Of a DNA stretch of 64,000 bases, positions 53,544-62,582 are shown in pieces; within the stretch, counting starts at the first letter, position 1; the number at the start of each line of letters is the position of its first letter. The stretch covers positions 1 to 64,000 of the forward strand of contig JADJPG010000022.1 of the NCBI GenBank assembly GCA_016713365.1, written 5' to 3'. Origin of the DNA: Verrucomicrobiota bacterium (lineage in GTDB: Bacteria; Verrucomicrobiota; Verrucomicrobiia; Limisphaerales; JADJPG01). The notes below the pieces were generated by a model. It did no database searches and was not told the DNA's origin. It saw only the letters and a program-made list of their open reading frames with translations. The translations under genes and the position numbers were made by a program.

Positions 53544-56165
53544 TCACTTCGCCGCTGCGGGATCCAACAACGGTCCCAACAGTTTCTTTCCCAGCGGTTG
53601 CGCGGGCTGCGCGGCCTCAAGTTCCTGAAACAGTTCCTTCGCCCGATCGCGATCCGTCTGCGCCATCACTTGAATGATGGTGACGCATCGCGCGTACGAC
53701 GGTGTGAAGAGGAGGCTTCTCCCAGCGCTCGCGAGAAACATCTCGACGGCGCCGCTTAAATCCCCAGCGCCTTCTTTGACCAAACCTTTCAAGTAAATGT
53801 CCCGGGCCGCCATGAACCCCTTGAGATCCGACGCGAAGCGTTCGTCACTCAAATCAAACCCGCTCTTTGCCAGCGCGCTCTCATTCAACTGACATTTCTC
53901 AAGCACGGAGAGCAGCAATGCCTCAACCCGCACGTCGCGCTTCACGGCGAACCGCGGCGCCGCGAACAACACCACCGGCGAATTGTCCGTGCTGAGCGGC
54001 GCCGAACCCGCAAAGCGATCCAACGTTCCGGCATCCGCCACGAAACACCCGGCGAGATTGATGAAGCGTTCCAGCCCAACGCCCCGTAGCCGGCTGCGCA
54101 ACTCGCCATCCGCAAGCCTCTTCTCGAACAAGCCCTGCTCGAAAACCGGTTTATCCAGGGTCCCCACCAGCGCCAGCGCCGGAATATCCACGTTAAAATG
54201 CAGCAGGAATCCTCGCGTCTCCGAAAACGTGTCGAGAAATGTTCGAACGATGGAGCGCATCACCGGTTCCTCCAACTGATGTAACGGCAGCCATTGACAG
54301 AACAATCCTCCCGGTGCCAGCCGCTCACGCACCGCTTGAAAATGTTCCTTTGTGTAGAGGAACCCCGCGCCGTCATGCGCTGGATGAAACAGGTCCGCGA
54401 CAATCACGTCGTAACGATTCGTCGTCACCCGCACGAAGCGCCGTGCATCCGCCGACAACACACGCCCGCCCTTTTTCGGCAATGGCCCTTCATTCTCCGG
54501 TTCGAAATGGTGCATCAGGCTAATCACCTCCGCAACCAGTTCCACACCATCCACCGTCAACTCCGGATGCGCCGTGGCCGCGCCCAAAGTCACCCCGGTC
54601 CCCGGACCGAGAAACAACGCCCGCCGCGGCGCCGGATGTAACAGCAGCGGCAGATGCGCCTGACGTCGCTCCGCCATCGCGGCCGCCGTCCCACCCATTT
54701 GCAGGCGATTGTTCACGCGCAGACTGCGATGCCCATCTGCGGTTTTCACCACCGCCACCGAAGCCATTGCGCCATCTTGGTACGCGATCACTTCTGCGCC
54801 CGGCAGTTTGTCCACGATCCGAAGGTCAGCCATCGCCGCCAAACCCAGAGCAACCGGCACTGCCGCCAACAGCCAGCCCACCTTCCGCCAGTTTGGAACA
54901 ACGAGCAGATAGCCAACGCCCAACGCCAGCGCGGTCGTCTTCGTGCCCAGCAGCGGTAACAGCACGGCTCCCACCAACCCAGCCGCCGCGCAGCCCAGCG
55001 TATTCACCGCGCCGGCACGCCCGACTCCTCCGTCCTCCCGCCGAGCGCTCTGCACCAGGTGACTGAACGTCGCGCCCATCAGCACCGTGGGAATCAAAAA
55101 CGCCACCGCAGCCATTAGCGATTCCCCCAACGCCGCCGCAGTCAACGATTCACCGACACCACCGCGAATCGCCGAATAGATCGGCCGCCCAAAATGCAGT
55201 AAGGCCGCACTCAACAGGCACGCTGCAGCAAGCGCCGTGAGCAACCGGCTCAATGACCAACGCATCACCCGGCGCACAATTCCTTCGCTGATACCACGCT
55301 CCCCCGATCGCCGTCCCGACCAGATACACCGCCAGCGCCGACGCATAGCTGTAGACCGTGTTCTCCAACACCTGCGACAGGAGCCGCACCACCACGATCT
55401 CAAACCCGATGCCGAGAAATCCTGTGATGAACAATGTCGTTGCCAAACGTGTCGACGAAATACCCCGGCTGTCGCAGTCGCCGCGACGGATGCTGAACGA
55501 TTCCTGGTTCGCTCCTCACGCTGACGGTTCTCGGGTCCGCGTTTCTCTGCACCCCAGAATCTCCACGCCGCCACAGCGCAAATCACATTCACCGCCGCCA
55601 GGACTCCGAGGGTCGCGCGAAATCCGAGGGCCGGCATCACAACGAAAACCGTCCCCAGCGTTCCCGCCACCGCGCCGAACGTGTTCGCCGCGTAGATCGC
55701 ACCGATGCAACGGCTTTTTGCCATCAGCGGAGATAGAAGCCGCTCCATCGCCGGAAGCGTCGCGCCCATCGCCGCCGTGGCGGGCAACAACGTCACAAAA
55801 GGCAACAGGAACACCACGCTCCATTGTCGAAAAGCCGACGGCTCAGGCCCGATGAGTTGCACCGCCAGTTGATTCACCAGCGGAATGGTCAATGCCGTCA
55901 GTAAACCAAAACCACCGATCACGATCTCGATCCCGACATACCATCGGACTGCGTTCGACGAGGAACCGATACGCTGATCGAAATACCATCCGCCCACTGC
56001 GAGTCCGCCGAGAAACGCTGAGGCGACTCCGAGCATCGCTGGCGTCTCGTGCCCCAGCCCGGCGGCGAACATGCGCACCCAGACCATCTGGTAGCCCAAC
56101 CCCGCCGCACCGGAGAGCGCGAACAGGACGTACAACCAGAGAGGGCCGCGGGCGCGATTCATCAT
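53544..56165 (-). CDS. Fused MFS-like / spermidine-synthase-like protein (two offsetting frameshifts)
   Basis: About 873 residues from the ATG at 56165, which overlaps the queD stop (TGATG). The N-terminal half carries two sets of membrane helices (first set LSGAAGLGYQMVWVRMFA); the soluble part has the SAM-binding LGPGTGVTLGAA, DGVELVAEV and VIVADLFHPAHDGAGFLYTKEHF, followed by a helical tail. From about 55463-55466 (CCCC run) to about 55275-55290 the main frame turns into arginine-rich nonsense, while the adjacent frame encodes the expected helix LATTLFITGFLGIGFEIVVV. Two opposite single-base errors therefore flank about 60 residues. Aminopropyl transfer activity is not assured; many fused members lack a known substrate. 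Confidence 0.82.
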   Translation of the reverse strand: MMNRARGPLWLYVLFALSGAAGLGYQMVWVRMFAAGLGHETPAMLGVASAFLGGLAVGGWYFDQRIGSSSNAVRWYVGIEIVIGGFGLLTALTIPLVNQLAVQLIGPEPSAFRQWSVVFLLPFVTLLPATAAMGATLPAMERLLSPLMAKSRCIGAIYAANTFGAVAGTLGTVFVVMPALGFRATLGVLAAVNVICAVAAWRFWGAEKRGPENRQREERTRNRSASVAATATAGVFRRHVWQRHCSSQDFSASGLRSWWCGSCRRCWRTRSTAMRRRWRCIWSGRRSGERGISEGIVRRVMRWSLSRLLTALAAACLLSAALLHFGRPIYSAIRGGVGESLTAAALGESLMAAVAFLIPTVLMGATFSHLVQSARREDGGVGRAGAVNTLGCAAAGLVGAVLLPLLGTKTTALALGVGYLLVVPNWRKVGWLLAAVPVALGLAAMADLRIVDKLPGAEVIAYQDGAMASVAVVKTADGHRSLRVNNRLQMGGTAAAMAERRQAHLPLLLHPAPRRALFLGPGTGVTLGAATAHPELTVDGVELVAEVISLMHHFEPENEGPLPKKGGRVLSADARRFVRVTTNRYDVIVADLFHPAHDGAGFLYTKEHFQAVRERLAPGGLFCQWLPLHQLEEPVMRSIVRTFLDTFSETRGFLLHFNVDIPALALVGTLDKPVFEQGLFEKRLADGELRSRLRGVGLERFINLAGCFVADAGTLDRFAGSAPLSTDNSPVVLFAAPRFAVKRDVRVEALLLSVLEKCQLNESALAKSGFDLSDERFASDLKGFMAARDIYLKGLVKEGAGDLSGAVEMFLASAGRSLLFTPSYARCVTIIQVMAQTDRDRAKELFQELEAAQPAQPLGKKLLGPLLDPAAAK

Positions 56166-56524
56166 CACGATTCGCCCCGGTAAACACAGCGCGACTGGCA
56201 CGTCTCCGCCACCACGATCTCAGTCAGCAACGGCAGCTTCGGCTTGAGCTTCTTCCAGATCCAAATCGCCAGCATCTCGCTGGTTGGATTCTCCAAACCA
56301 GGAATCTCGTTCAGGTAGTAATGGTCCAGCTTCGCCCAGATGGGTTTGAACGCCGCCGAAATATCCGCGTAATCCATCACCCAGCCCAGTTTCGGATCAC
56401 ACGGCCCCGCCACCGCGATCTCCACGCTGAAGCTGTGCCCGTGCAGGCGGCGGCACTTGTGAGTCTTGGGTAATAGCGGGAGCAGATGCGCCGCCTCGAA
56501 CTGAAATGTTTTCCGAAGTTCCAT
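56165..56524 (-). CDS. queD: 6-pyruvoyl/6-carboxy-tetrahydropterin synthase
   Basis: A 119-residue protein starting MELRKTFQFEAAHLLP at 56524. The zinc histidines are in FEAAHLL and RRLHGHSF, with the catalytic cysteine in THKCRRLHGH, and the pterin-binding glutamate and acidic stretch in the later LENPTSEMLA. QueD converts dihydroneopterin triphosphate to 6-carboxy-tetrahydropterin for queuosine; eukaryotic relatives make 6-pyruvoyl-tetrahydropterin. No queC or queE is in the window. It lies 10 bp after luxC and overlaps the next gene by 1 bp. Confidence 0.9.
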   Translation of the reverse strand: MELRKTFQFEAAHLLPLLPKTHKCRRLHGHSFSVEIAVAGPCDPKLGWVMDYADISAAFKPIWAKLDHYYLNEIPGLENPTSEMLAIWIWKKLKPKLPLLTEIVVAETCQSRCVYRGES

Positions 56525-56534
56525 GTGTTTAATC

Positions 56535-57895
56535 TTATTGTTCCCAGCCAATCCACTCCACCAAATCACCCAAAGCCGGCCGGCCATCGTGTCGCCACGT
56601 GAGCGGCGGATTCTGCATCTGACCCAGCGGACAAATCCGCGTCGCGCCCCAGCTCCCAAAACGGGTCGCCAACTCCTGCGCGCGATCATCGGGCGCGGCG
56701 ATGCCCACCGTCGACACCTGTCCGCGCACCGCGTCCGCCTGACGCAATGCTTCATCGAGGTTCGGAATCGCCTTCACATAGATGAACCGGTTCAGGCACG
56801 ACACTTGAAACTGCGCATCAGCCTCGTAAACCACTGTCCACGCGGTGGAACCCTCGCTCGCCCATACTTGCGTTTCCGTTACCGCCACGGCCCGCACCCG
56901 ATAGAAGTCCCGGCGGGAAGTGATCGTCGCGCTCAGCTCCACGGAAATCTCCCCACGCGGTTCATCGCGCTCACACCGGGTCAACTCCTCCGCCAGCTTC
57001 TCCGCAAACATCTCCGGCGAGACCGCGCCACCAGTCTCCGCATAAATCAGGTGGGGCGACAGACACCCGAGCTGGTTCCACGCAATGACATCCTCCGCCG
57101 CGCGGGCCACAATCTTCTTCACGCCAAATCCGGACAACACATCGCGTGTGACGTAGCCGAAACTCACCCGGTGACCGTAACCGAGGAAGCGCACGCTCCG
57201 CGGCAGCCGCCGCTGAATGTCAGCGAGCGTCTCATCAGAGCCCGTCGCGGTGACACAGCTGGCTTCAGCAAACAGCGCGGCTTCAAGCGCCGCATCGCCT
57301 CCACGCCATTCGGCAATCTCCAGACAAGAAGCCAGTTTGGCATCCGCCTCATACAACGAATGCGCGAACAGTCGCGGAAGAAACGACGCACCACGGCCGC
57401 ACTTCACGAACTGCGCGGAGCGGGTCAACAATCCCAGCACGATGCTCAGCAATGTCGGGTTCGGAATGTTGCCCGCGGCGATGTGCACGAGAAGTTCCGG
57501 ACCGCGAACCATCGCCGCTCGCTGCAGCTTCCCTTCAGCTGCAGTTGCACACATTTCATCGAGCCGATGCGCATGCCCCAGTTCCTGGACGAGGAGGGCG
57601 TGAAGGTTCTCCCGCGTCAGCTCCTGGAAAAAAGAATCCAGCCCGCGCACCAGCGTGGCGTGTGAAAAACCAGTCGCCGCTGGACCTTGGTCGAGCGCCA
57701 GCTTGCGGAACGGGTAATCCGGCTGCAGCCAGTTCTCAGCGAGGTCACTGATCAATTTGATCAACTGGGCCGTCGTGCGGACGCCAGGTATTGTTCGCGA
57801 TTCCGCTTCAGGGTCACGCAGGCGTCCGCGATCGTCTGCGGGGAAAGCTCCGCTCCCGGCGGTAGGTCGGCGATGAAGTAATTGGGCAGGTTCAT
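56535..57895 (-). CDS. luxC: LuxC-like acyl-CoA reductase (frameshifted near the start)
   Basis: About 453 residues after one correction. The ATG at 57895 overlaps the exporter stop (ATGA) and gives MNLPNYFIADLPPGAELSPQTIADACV ... REQYLAS; at about 57778-57786 one base seems missing and the frame changes, with VRTTAQLIKLISDLAENW following directly. The body has LLVHIAAGNIPNPTLLSIVLGLL, VTATGSDETLADI and the acyl-accepting cysteine in NQLGCLSPHLIY. LuxC reduces activated fatty acids to aldehydes with NADPH. The partner LuxE is two genes upstream. Confidence 0.88.
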
Positions 57896-59142
57896 GGTGC
57901 CGAAGTTTTGACGTCCTCGGTAACAGGGTGTTCACGCCGCTGCACCGCCTGCAATGCCGGAAGTCCAACCAGCGAAATCATCAGGAAGCCCGCCAGCATC
58001 GCGTATGTCCCGTAGAAACTTTCAGGCTGGGCGGCTCGCGCCCCGAAGCCCTCAACAATGTGCCCGATGATCCAGTGCAAGAGATTGCCCAGCAAACCAC
58101 CGACCGTAATCCACAGTCCGAACGCCCGCCCGCGCACCGAGTCATGCACCGCCAGCATTACGCCCGCCTCCACAATCGGATAGCTCGCCATGAAGAAGAA
58201 TCCGTAAGCCATCAATACGAAGAAGAACAGATGGCTTTTGGAGCCCGGCAAATGGGGAAACAGAACGATGATGATCGCCGCGATCAAATGCACAGCGCAC
58301 GCCCAGCGCTTCCGTCCACGATCGCTCAAGTGACCAAACAGTGGATTGCTGATTACCGTCGCAAGAAAGATTCCGCTCAATGCCACGCCCGTTTCCTTCA
58401 CCGAAAAGCCGTGGGCATTTTGCAGGAACAACGAACCCAAACTCCCCATGCTGCTCCCTGTGAAGTCCCGCAGGCAAAACGCCAGCGCCGCCGCGACAAA
58501 AAATCCGGCCGCGGCCGGACTGCCGAACAACTTCTCCGAACGCTTCCGCTCATGCGGCACGGTCACAATGGTCGGCGTGTCATCCGCCAACCACTGAAAC
58601 AACACGGCGCATACCACTCCGAGAATCCCCATCTCGAGCACCGGCGTCCGCCAGTCTCCGGACTGCGCAGCACGCCAGCCGGAATAGATCGGTCCGAAGA
58701 AGAATCCCGCACCCGCGCCAATGCCGATTAGCCCAAGGGCGCGGCCGGTGTTTACAGGATAGAGCCGCGCGATCAACGCCGTCGCCGCCGGATGAAAGAA
58801 ACTCCCGCCGAAACCCGCGACCACCACCGACGCCAGCGCCAGCGGATACGACGGCGCCAGCGCGAGACCGATGAAGCCAAGGCTGTTGATCGCGAGGCCG
58901 AGACCGAGAAGTTTCTTCCGACTAAAGCGATCCGCCAACACACCCATTGGATAGCTCGGCAGGAAATACGAGAGCATCATCAGCGTCACCATGAAGGTCG
59001 CCGACCCTACGCTGTCCAGGTGGAAGCTTTTCTGAATCGGAAGATACAGCGGCATCAACGCAACCTGATAGAGATGCGTGAACGCGTGCAGCACCGAAAC
59101 CAGGGTCAGCGTGCGAACTTTATGTGAGGAATCGTGACTCAT
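57892..59142 (-). CDS. MFS exporter (Fsr-like)
   Basis: A 416-residue major-facilitator protein with about 12 helices. It shows the loop 2-3 signature MGVLADRFSRKKLLGLG and the helix 4-5 segment GGSFFHPAATALIARLYPVNTGRALGLIGIGAGAG, the pattern of the fosmidomycin-resistance (Fsr) branch. It lies 4 bp after luxE and overlaps luxC, so it is co-made with the aldehyde enzymes. Export of their product or a related lipid is inference. Confidence 0.87.
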   Translation of the reverse strand: MSHDSSHKVRTLTLVSVLHAFTHLYQVALMPLYLPIQKSFHLDSVGSATFMVTLMMLSYFLPSYPMGVLADRFSRKKLLGLGLAINSLGFIGLALAPSYPLALASVVVAGFGGSFFHPAATALIARLYPVNTGRALGLIGIGAGAGFFFGPIYSGWRAAQSGDWRTPVLEMGILGVVCAVLFQWLADDTPTIVTVPHERKRSEKLFGSPAAAGFFVAAALAFCLRDFTGSSMGSLGSLFLQNAHGFSVKETGVALSGIFLATVISNPLFGHLSDRGRKRWACAVHLIAAIIIVLFPHLPGSKSHLFFFVLMAYGFFFMASYPIVEAGVMLAVHDSVRGRAFGLWITVGGLLGNLLHWIIGHIVEGFGARAAQPESFYGTYAMLAGFLMISLVGLPALQAVQRREHPVTEDVKTSAP

Positions 59143-59146
59143 CCGA

Positions 59147-60262
59147 TTAACGACCGATCGACATCAACGAACATCCGCGCGCTTCAGCCGTTGCCGCGCG
59201 CCCGATCAGTTCAAAACCTTCTCCGCGACGAACCGCCATGTCTTCGGTTTGCACGGCGGACACCGACCAGAGATTGGCGAGGTCGATGATGCGCACCAAC
59301 CCAGTCTCGCCCTCGGCCACTTCCCGACCGGTTTCTGGAGAAATGATCAACGCACGTGCCCATGGAGGGAAATGGAACACGCGCCCACCATCCGCAGCGG
59401 TGCGCGGAACGTCGTAGGCTTGGGAACTCAATTCACTCATCCCGTATTCGCAGATGATCGACTCAGCCGAAACGCCCAGCCGATCGCAAAGCAACGCGTG
59501 CAGCTCCTCCTTTGGCATTGAACGGGATCGACCCTTGTAACCGCCTGTTTCAAGAACCCGTGAGCCCGTCGGCAACAGGAATCTCACATCGCGAGCGATC
59601 AATGTATCGATCCAGTTCACGAAGCTGAACGCCGTCCCGACGAGAAACACCGGCGCACTTGCCGACCGCAACGCGTCTTCCAATGCCTGTGTGTTCAGTT
59701 CCCAAGACCCGTCGACATTGAGGAACCCGTGGAAGGCTGAATCGGGGGCAGCGCACTCGCGACGCAGCGTTTCGAACATATGAACCAGCGATGAATGCGG
59801 CACGGCTTCCGGCCCGGGCGTCAGCGAAATCATCCGCAACGCCCCCAGCCATTCGTCGAGGAGACATCGACGAAACCAGGTCACCAGAGAGACTTCATAG
59901 AGCGCGAGTGATTGGGCGCTGTGAAAATGCCGGCTGGGTCGCTGTTCCGTGGTGCCGCTCGAATGGAAGACTCGCGTCCGGTCGTTGACTGGTAGACTAG
60001 TCACTTCGAGTTCCTTGAAACCCGACGTGGGCATCGCGGGAATCTGTCTCCATTCGGACACGTTCTGTGGCTCCACTCCGAGCGCCTGGCACCAGCACCG
60101 ATACGCGGCGTTATCCTGGTACTGAATGCCAAACCATTCGACGGCGAGGGAATTGAACTCGGCTTCGGACTCCGCAGGGGAAATTCGTGAAGCGCCCAAA
60201 GAGCGCGTCATGAAACGAACCAGGCGCTCCGCGCACCGGTCAAAGGTGGAATCAATTGTCAT
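59147..60262 (-). CDS. luxE: LuxE-like acyl-protein synthetase
   Basis: About 371 residues from the ATG at 60262 (MTIDSTFDRC); the open frame runs further upstream but into the divergent promoter. The adenylate-forming signatures include FHSSGTTEQRPSRHF, the core YGMSELSSQAYD and TGLVRIIDLANLWS. The C-terminal EARGCSLMSIGR matches the position of the acyl-carrying cysteine of LuxE. It activates fatty acids with ATP and passes the acyl group to LuxC. It is the first gene of a five-gene operon. Confidence 0.88.
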   Translation of the reverse strand: MTIDSTFDRCAERLVRFMTRSLGASRISPAESEAEFNSLAVEWFGIQYQDNAAYRCWCQALGVEPQNVSEWRQIPAMPTSGFKELEVTSLPVNDRTRVFHSSGTTEQRPSRHFHSAQSLALYEVSLVTWFRRCLLDEWLGALRMISLTPGPEAVPHSSLVHMFETLRRECAAPDSAFHGFLNVDGSWELNTQALEDALRSASAPVFLVGTAFSFVNWIDTLIARDVRFLLPTGSRVLETGGYKGRSRSMPKEELHALLCDRLGVSAESIICEYGMSELSSQAYDVPRTAADGGRVFHFPPWARALIISPETGREVAEGETGLVRIIDLANLWSVSAVQTEDMAVRRGEGFELIGRAATAEARGCSLMSIGR

Positions 60263-60282
60263 GCGGTTTTGTTTGTCACGGT

Positions 60283-60309
60283 CTTGGCTGGTTTTCCGCC
60301 ACAGCCAAG
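60283..60309. promoter_or_regulatory. Inverted repeat in the luxE / Nramp divergent region
   Basis: CTTGGCTG (60283-60290) and CAGCCAAG (60302-60309) form a perfect 8-bp inverted repeat around 11 bases, in the 149-bp gap between the two divergent starts. A GATATA-like -10 follows at about 60319. It may be a shared operator. Confidence 0.4.
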
Positions 60310-60411
60310 CTCCAGTTTGATATACCGCCCGCCCGCTGGGAGCAAGCCGGCTTTTCGGCCGCCAGCCGCTTGGGCATTGACGCCATTTTCCGTCGCCGCC
60401 TACGCTCGCGC

Positions 60412-61770
60412 ATGACCTCCGCGCCCGATTCGACGTCGAACGTTTCCCCACGCTCGGCGCCCACCGATCTGCCTGGCATCCTGAAGCAGCTCGGGCCCGG
60501 CCTGATCATCAGCGCCGTCATCGTCGGGTCGGGCGAACTCATCGTCACGCCTAAGCTCGGCGCAGCCGTCGGCTTCCAGCTCCTGTGGTTCATCATCATC
60601 GGCTGCTTCATCAAGGTGTTCGTGCAGATCGAACTAGGCCGCTTCGCCATCGCGAACCGAATGACGACTTTGCAGGCCATGAACACCATGCCCGGCCCGC
60701 GGTTCATCGTGTCGTGGCTGGTCTGGCTGTGGCTGCTGATGTACATCGCTCTCGTCTTCCAAGTCGCCGGCATGGTCGGCGGACTCGCGAGCGTGTGCGA
60801 ACTCGCCGGCTTCCCGCTGAAGAACTGGCTGCTCACGATCCTGGTCGCCGCGTCCTGCGCCGTGTTGCTCGTCGTCGGGCGTTATTCACTTGTCGAAAAA
60901 CTCTCCACTGCGCTGGTCGCACTCTTCGTGCTCGCCACGTTGATCGCCGTTGGCGCATTGCAAACGACGGAGTTCGCCATCACCACGGCGCAACTCGGCT
61001 CCGGCTTAACCTTCCAGCTTCCCGAGAAGTTCACGACCGCCTTCGCCGCGTTTGGCATCATCGGCGTCGGTGCCTCGGAGCTCATCTACTATCCCTACTG
61101 GTGTCTGGAGAAAGGCTACGGCCAGGCCATCGGACCCAACGATCAATCGCCCGGCTGGCGGCTGCGCGCGATGGGTTGGATGCGCATCATGCGCATCGAC
61201 GCCTGGGTGTCCTTCGCCATCTACACTACCACCACGCTCGCGTTCTACCTGCTCGGCGCGGCGATTCTGCACGCGAAAGGTTTGCAGGTGGAGAACAGCC
61301 AGATGATCAGCACGCTCTCGCACATGTATCGGGAGACCTTCGGTCAATGGAGCTTCTGGCTGTTCCTGCTCGGCGCCTTTGCCGTGCTTTACTCGACCGT
61401 TTTCGGTGCCACGGCATCGAACGCCCGGCTCTTCGCCGATGCCCTGTCCCTCTACGGCATCGTGAATTACAAGACGCCGGAAGATCGCACCCGCTGGGTG
61501 AAGATCGGCTGCGTCCTGCTCCCCATCGCGTTCGCGGCGGTCTACCTGACGCTCGGCGATCCCGTCTCGCTGGTCTTTGTCGGTGCGCTGGCCCAAGGCA
61601 TCATGCTGCCCTTCCTCGGCATCGCAGCGCTTCACTTTCACTACCACCGCACCGATCCTGCACTCAAGCCCGCCCGCCTCTGGGTCATCCTCCTGTTGAT
61701 TTCCGTCTTTGCGATGGTTGTCGCCGGCGGCTACAAAATCATCGAGGAACTCGGCAAAGTCCTTCGCTAA
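60412..61770 (+). CDS. Nramp-family transporter with noncanonical metal site
   Basis: About 452 residues from the ATG at 60412, with some 11 helices. The first helix reads GPGLIISAVIVGSGELIVTPKLGA; canonical Nramp has DPGN where GSGE stands here. Helix 6 (FGIIGVGASELIYYPYW) also lacks the MPH metal motif. The overall pattern (LLWFIIIGCFIKVFVQIELGRFAI) is clearly Nramp-like. Loss of both sites argues against classical Mn2+/Fe2+ transport, so the substrate is open. It is divergent from luxE and followed by an SDR gene after 12 bp. Confidence 0.85.
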   Translation: MTSAPDSTSNVSPRSAPTDLPGILKQLGPGLIISAVIVGSGELIVTPKLGAAVGFQLLWFIIIGCFIKVFVQIELGRFAIANRMTTLQAMNTMPGPRFIVSWLVWLWLLMYIALVFQVAGMVGGLASVCELAGFPLKNWLLTILVAASCAVLLVVGRYSLVEKLSTALVALFVLATLIAVGALQTTEFAITTAQLGSGLTFQLPEKFTTAFAAFGIIGVGASELIYYPYWCLEKGYGQAIGPNDQSPGWRLRAMGWMRIMRIDAWVSFAIYTTTTLAFYLLGAAILHAKGLQVENSQMISTLSHMYRETFGQWSFWLFLLGAFAVLYSTVFGATASNARLFADALSLYGIVNYKTPEDRTRWVKIGCVLLPIAFAAVYLTLGDPVSLVFVGALAQGIMLPFLGIAALHFHYHRTDPALKPARLWVILLLISVFAMVVAGGYKIIEELGKVLR

Positions 61771-61782
61771 CCCGCCACTCCT

Positions 61783-62550
61783 ATGTTCAGCCTCCAGAAC
61801 AAAATCACCCTCGTCACCGGAGCCGGCTCCGGTATTGGCGCAGCGATCGCCGAAGCGTTTGCCAAGGCTGGCGCACACGTGTTCGTCGCGGACCGCGATG
61901 CGACAGGCGGACACGTCACTGTCGACAAAATCAAAGCCACCAAAGCCTCGGCGGAATTCATCGCGCTGGACGTAACGTCTGAAGCCGACTGCGAACGCGT
62001 CCGACAGACCGTTCATTCTGCTTTCGGTCGGCTCGATGTCCTCGTGAACAACGCCGGCATTGGTCACGTCGGCACCCTACTCCAGACCAACGGCGCCGAC
62101 TTGGACCGCATGTATTCGGTCAACGTCCGTGGCGTGTTCAATGTCACCAAGGCGTTTCTCGCCGGAATGATTGAGCACAAGGTCGGCAATGTGATTAACC
62201 TCGCTTCCATCGGGGGCGTCGTCGCTGTGCGCGATCGTCTCGCCTATTGCACCACAAAGTTCGCCGTCGTCGGCTTCACCAAATCGATCGCACTCGACCA
62301 CGCGAAGCAAGGTATCCGCTGCAACTGTATCTGTCCCGGCCGTGTTGAAACCCCGTTCGTCACCGCGCGCTTGAAGGAGTATCCCGATCCCGTCGCCGCA
62401 TACAAAGAAATGGCCTCCACCCAGGCGCTGGGCCGCATGGCCAAACCCGACGAAATCGCCGCCGCCGCGCTCTACCTCGCCAGCGACGAATCTTCGTTCA
62501 TGACCGGCAGCGAATTCATCATCGACGGCGGCTGGAGCGCGGGGAAGTAG
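61783..62550 (+). CDS. Short-chain dehydrogenase/reductase
   Basis: A 255-residue classical SDR with the cofactor motif TGAGSGIG, the acidic residue ADRD after strand 2 (NAD preference), NNAGIG, the catalytic serine in INLASIGG and YxxxK in YCTTKFAVVG, ending DGGWSAGK. The best match I can name is the L-fucose / 2-keto-3-deoxy-sugar dehydrogenase group; this is a weak assignment. It is downstream of the Nramp gene and probably co-transcribed. Confidence 0.88.
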   Translation: MFSLQNKITLVTGAGSGIGAAIAEAFAKAGAHVFVADRDATGGHVTVDKIKATKASAEFIALDVTSEADCERVRQTVHSAFGRLDVLVNNAGIGHVGTLLQTNGADLDRMYSVNVRGVFNVTKAFLAGMIEHKVGNVINLASIGGVVAVRDRLAYCTTKFAVVGFTKSIALDHAKQGIRCNCICPGRVETPFVTARLKEYPDPVAAYKEMASTQALGRMAKPDEIAAAALYLASDESSFMTGSEFIIDGGWSAGK

Positions 62551-62582
62551 CCGGCGCCCAATTCCTGATTTCAGGGTTAGCA

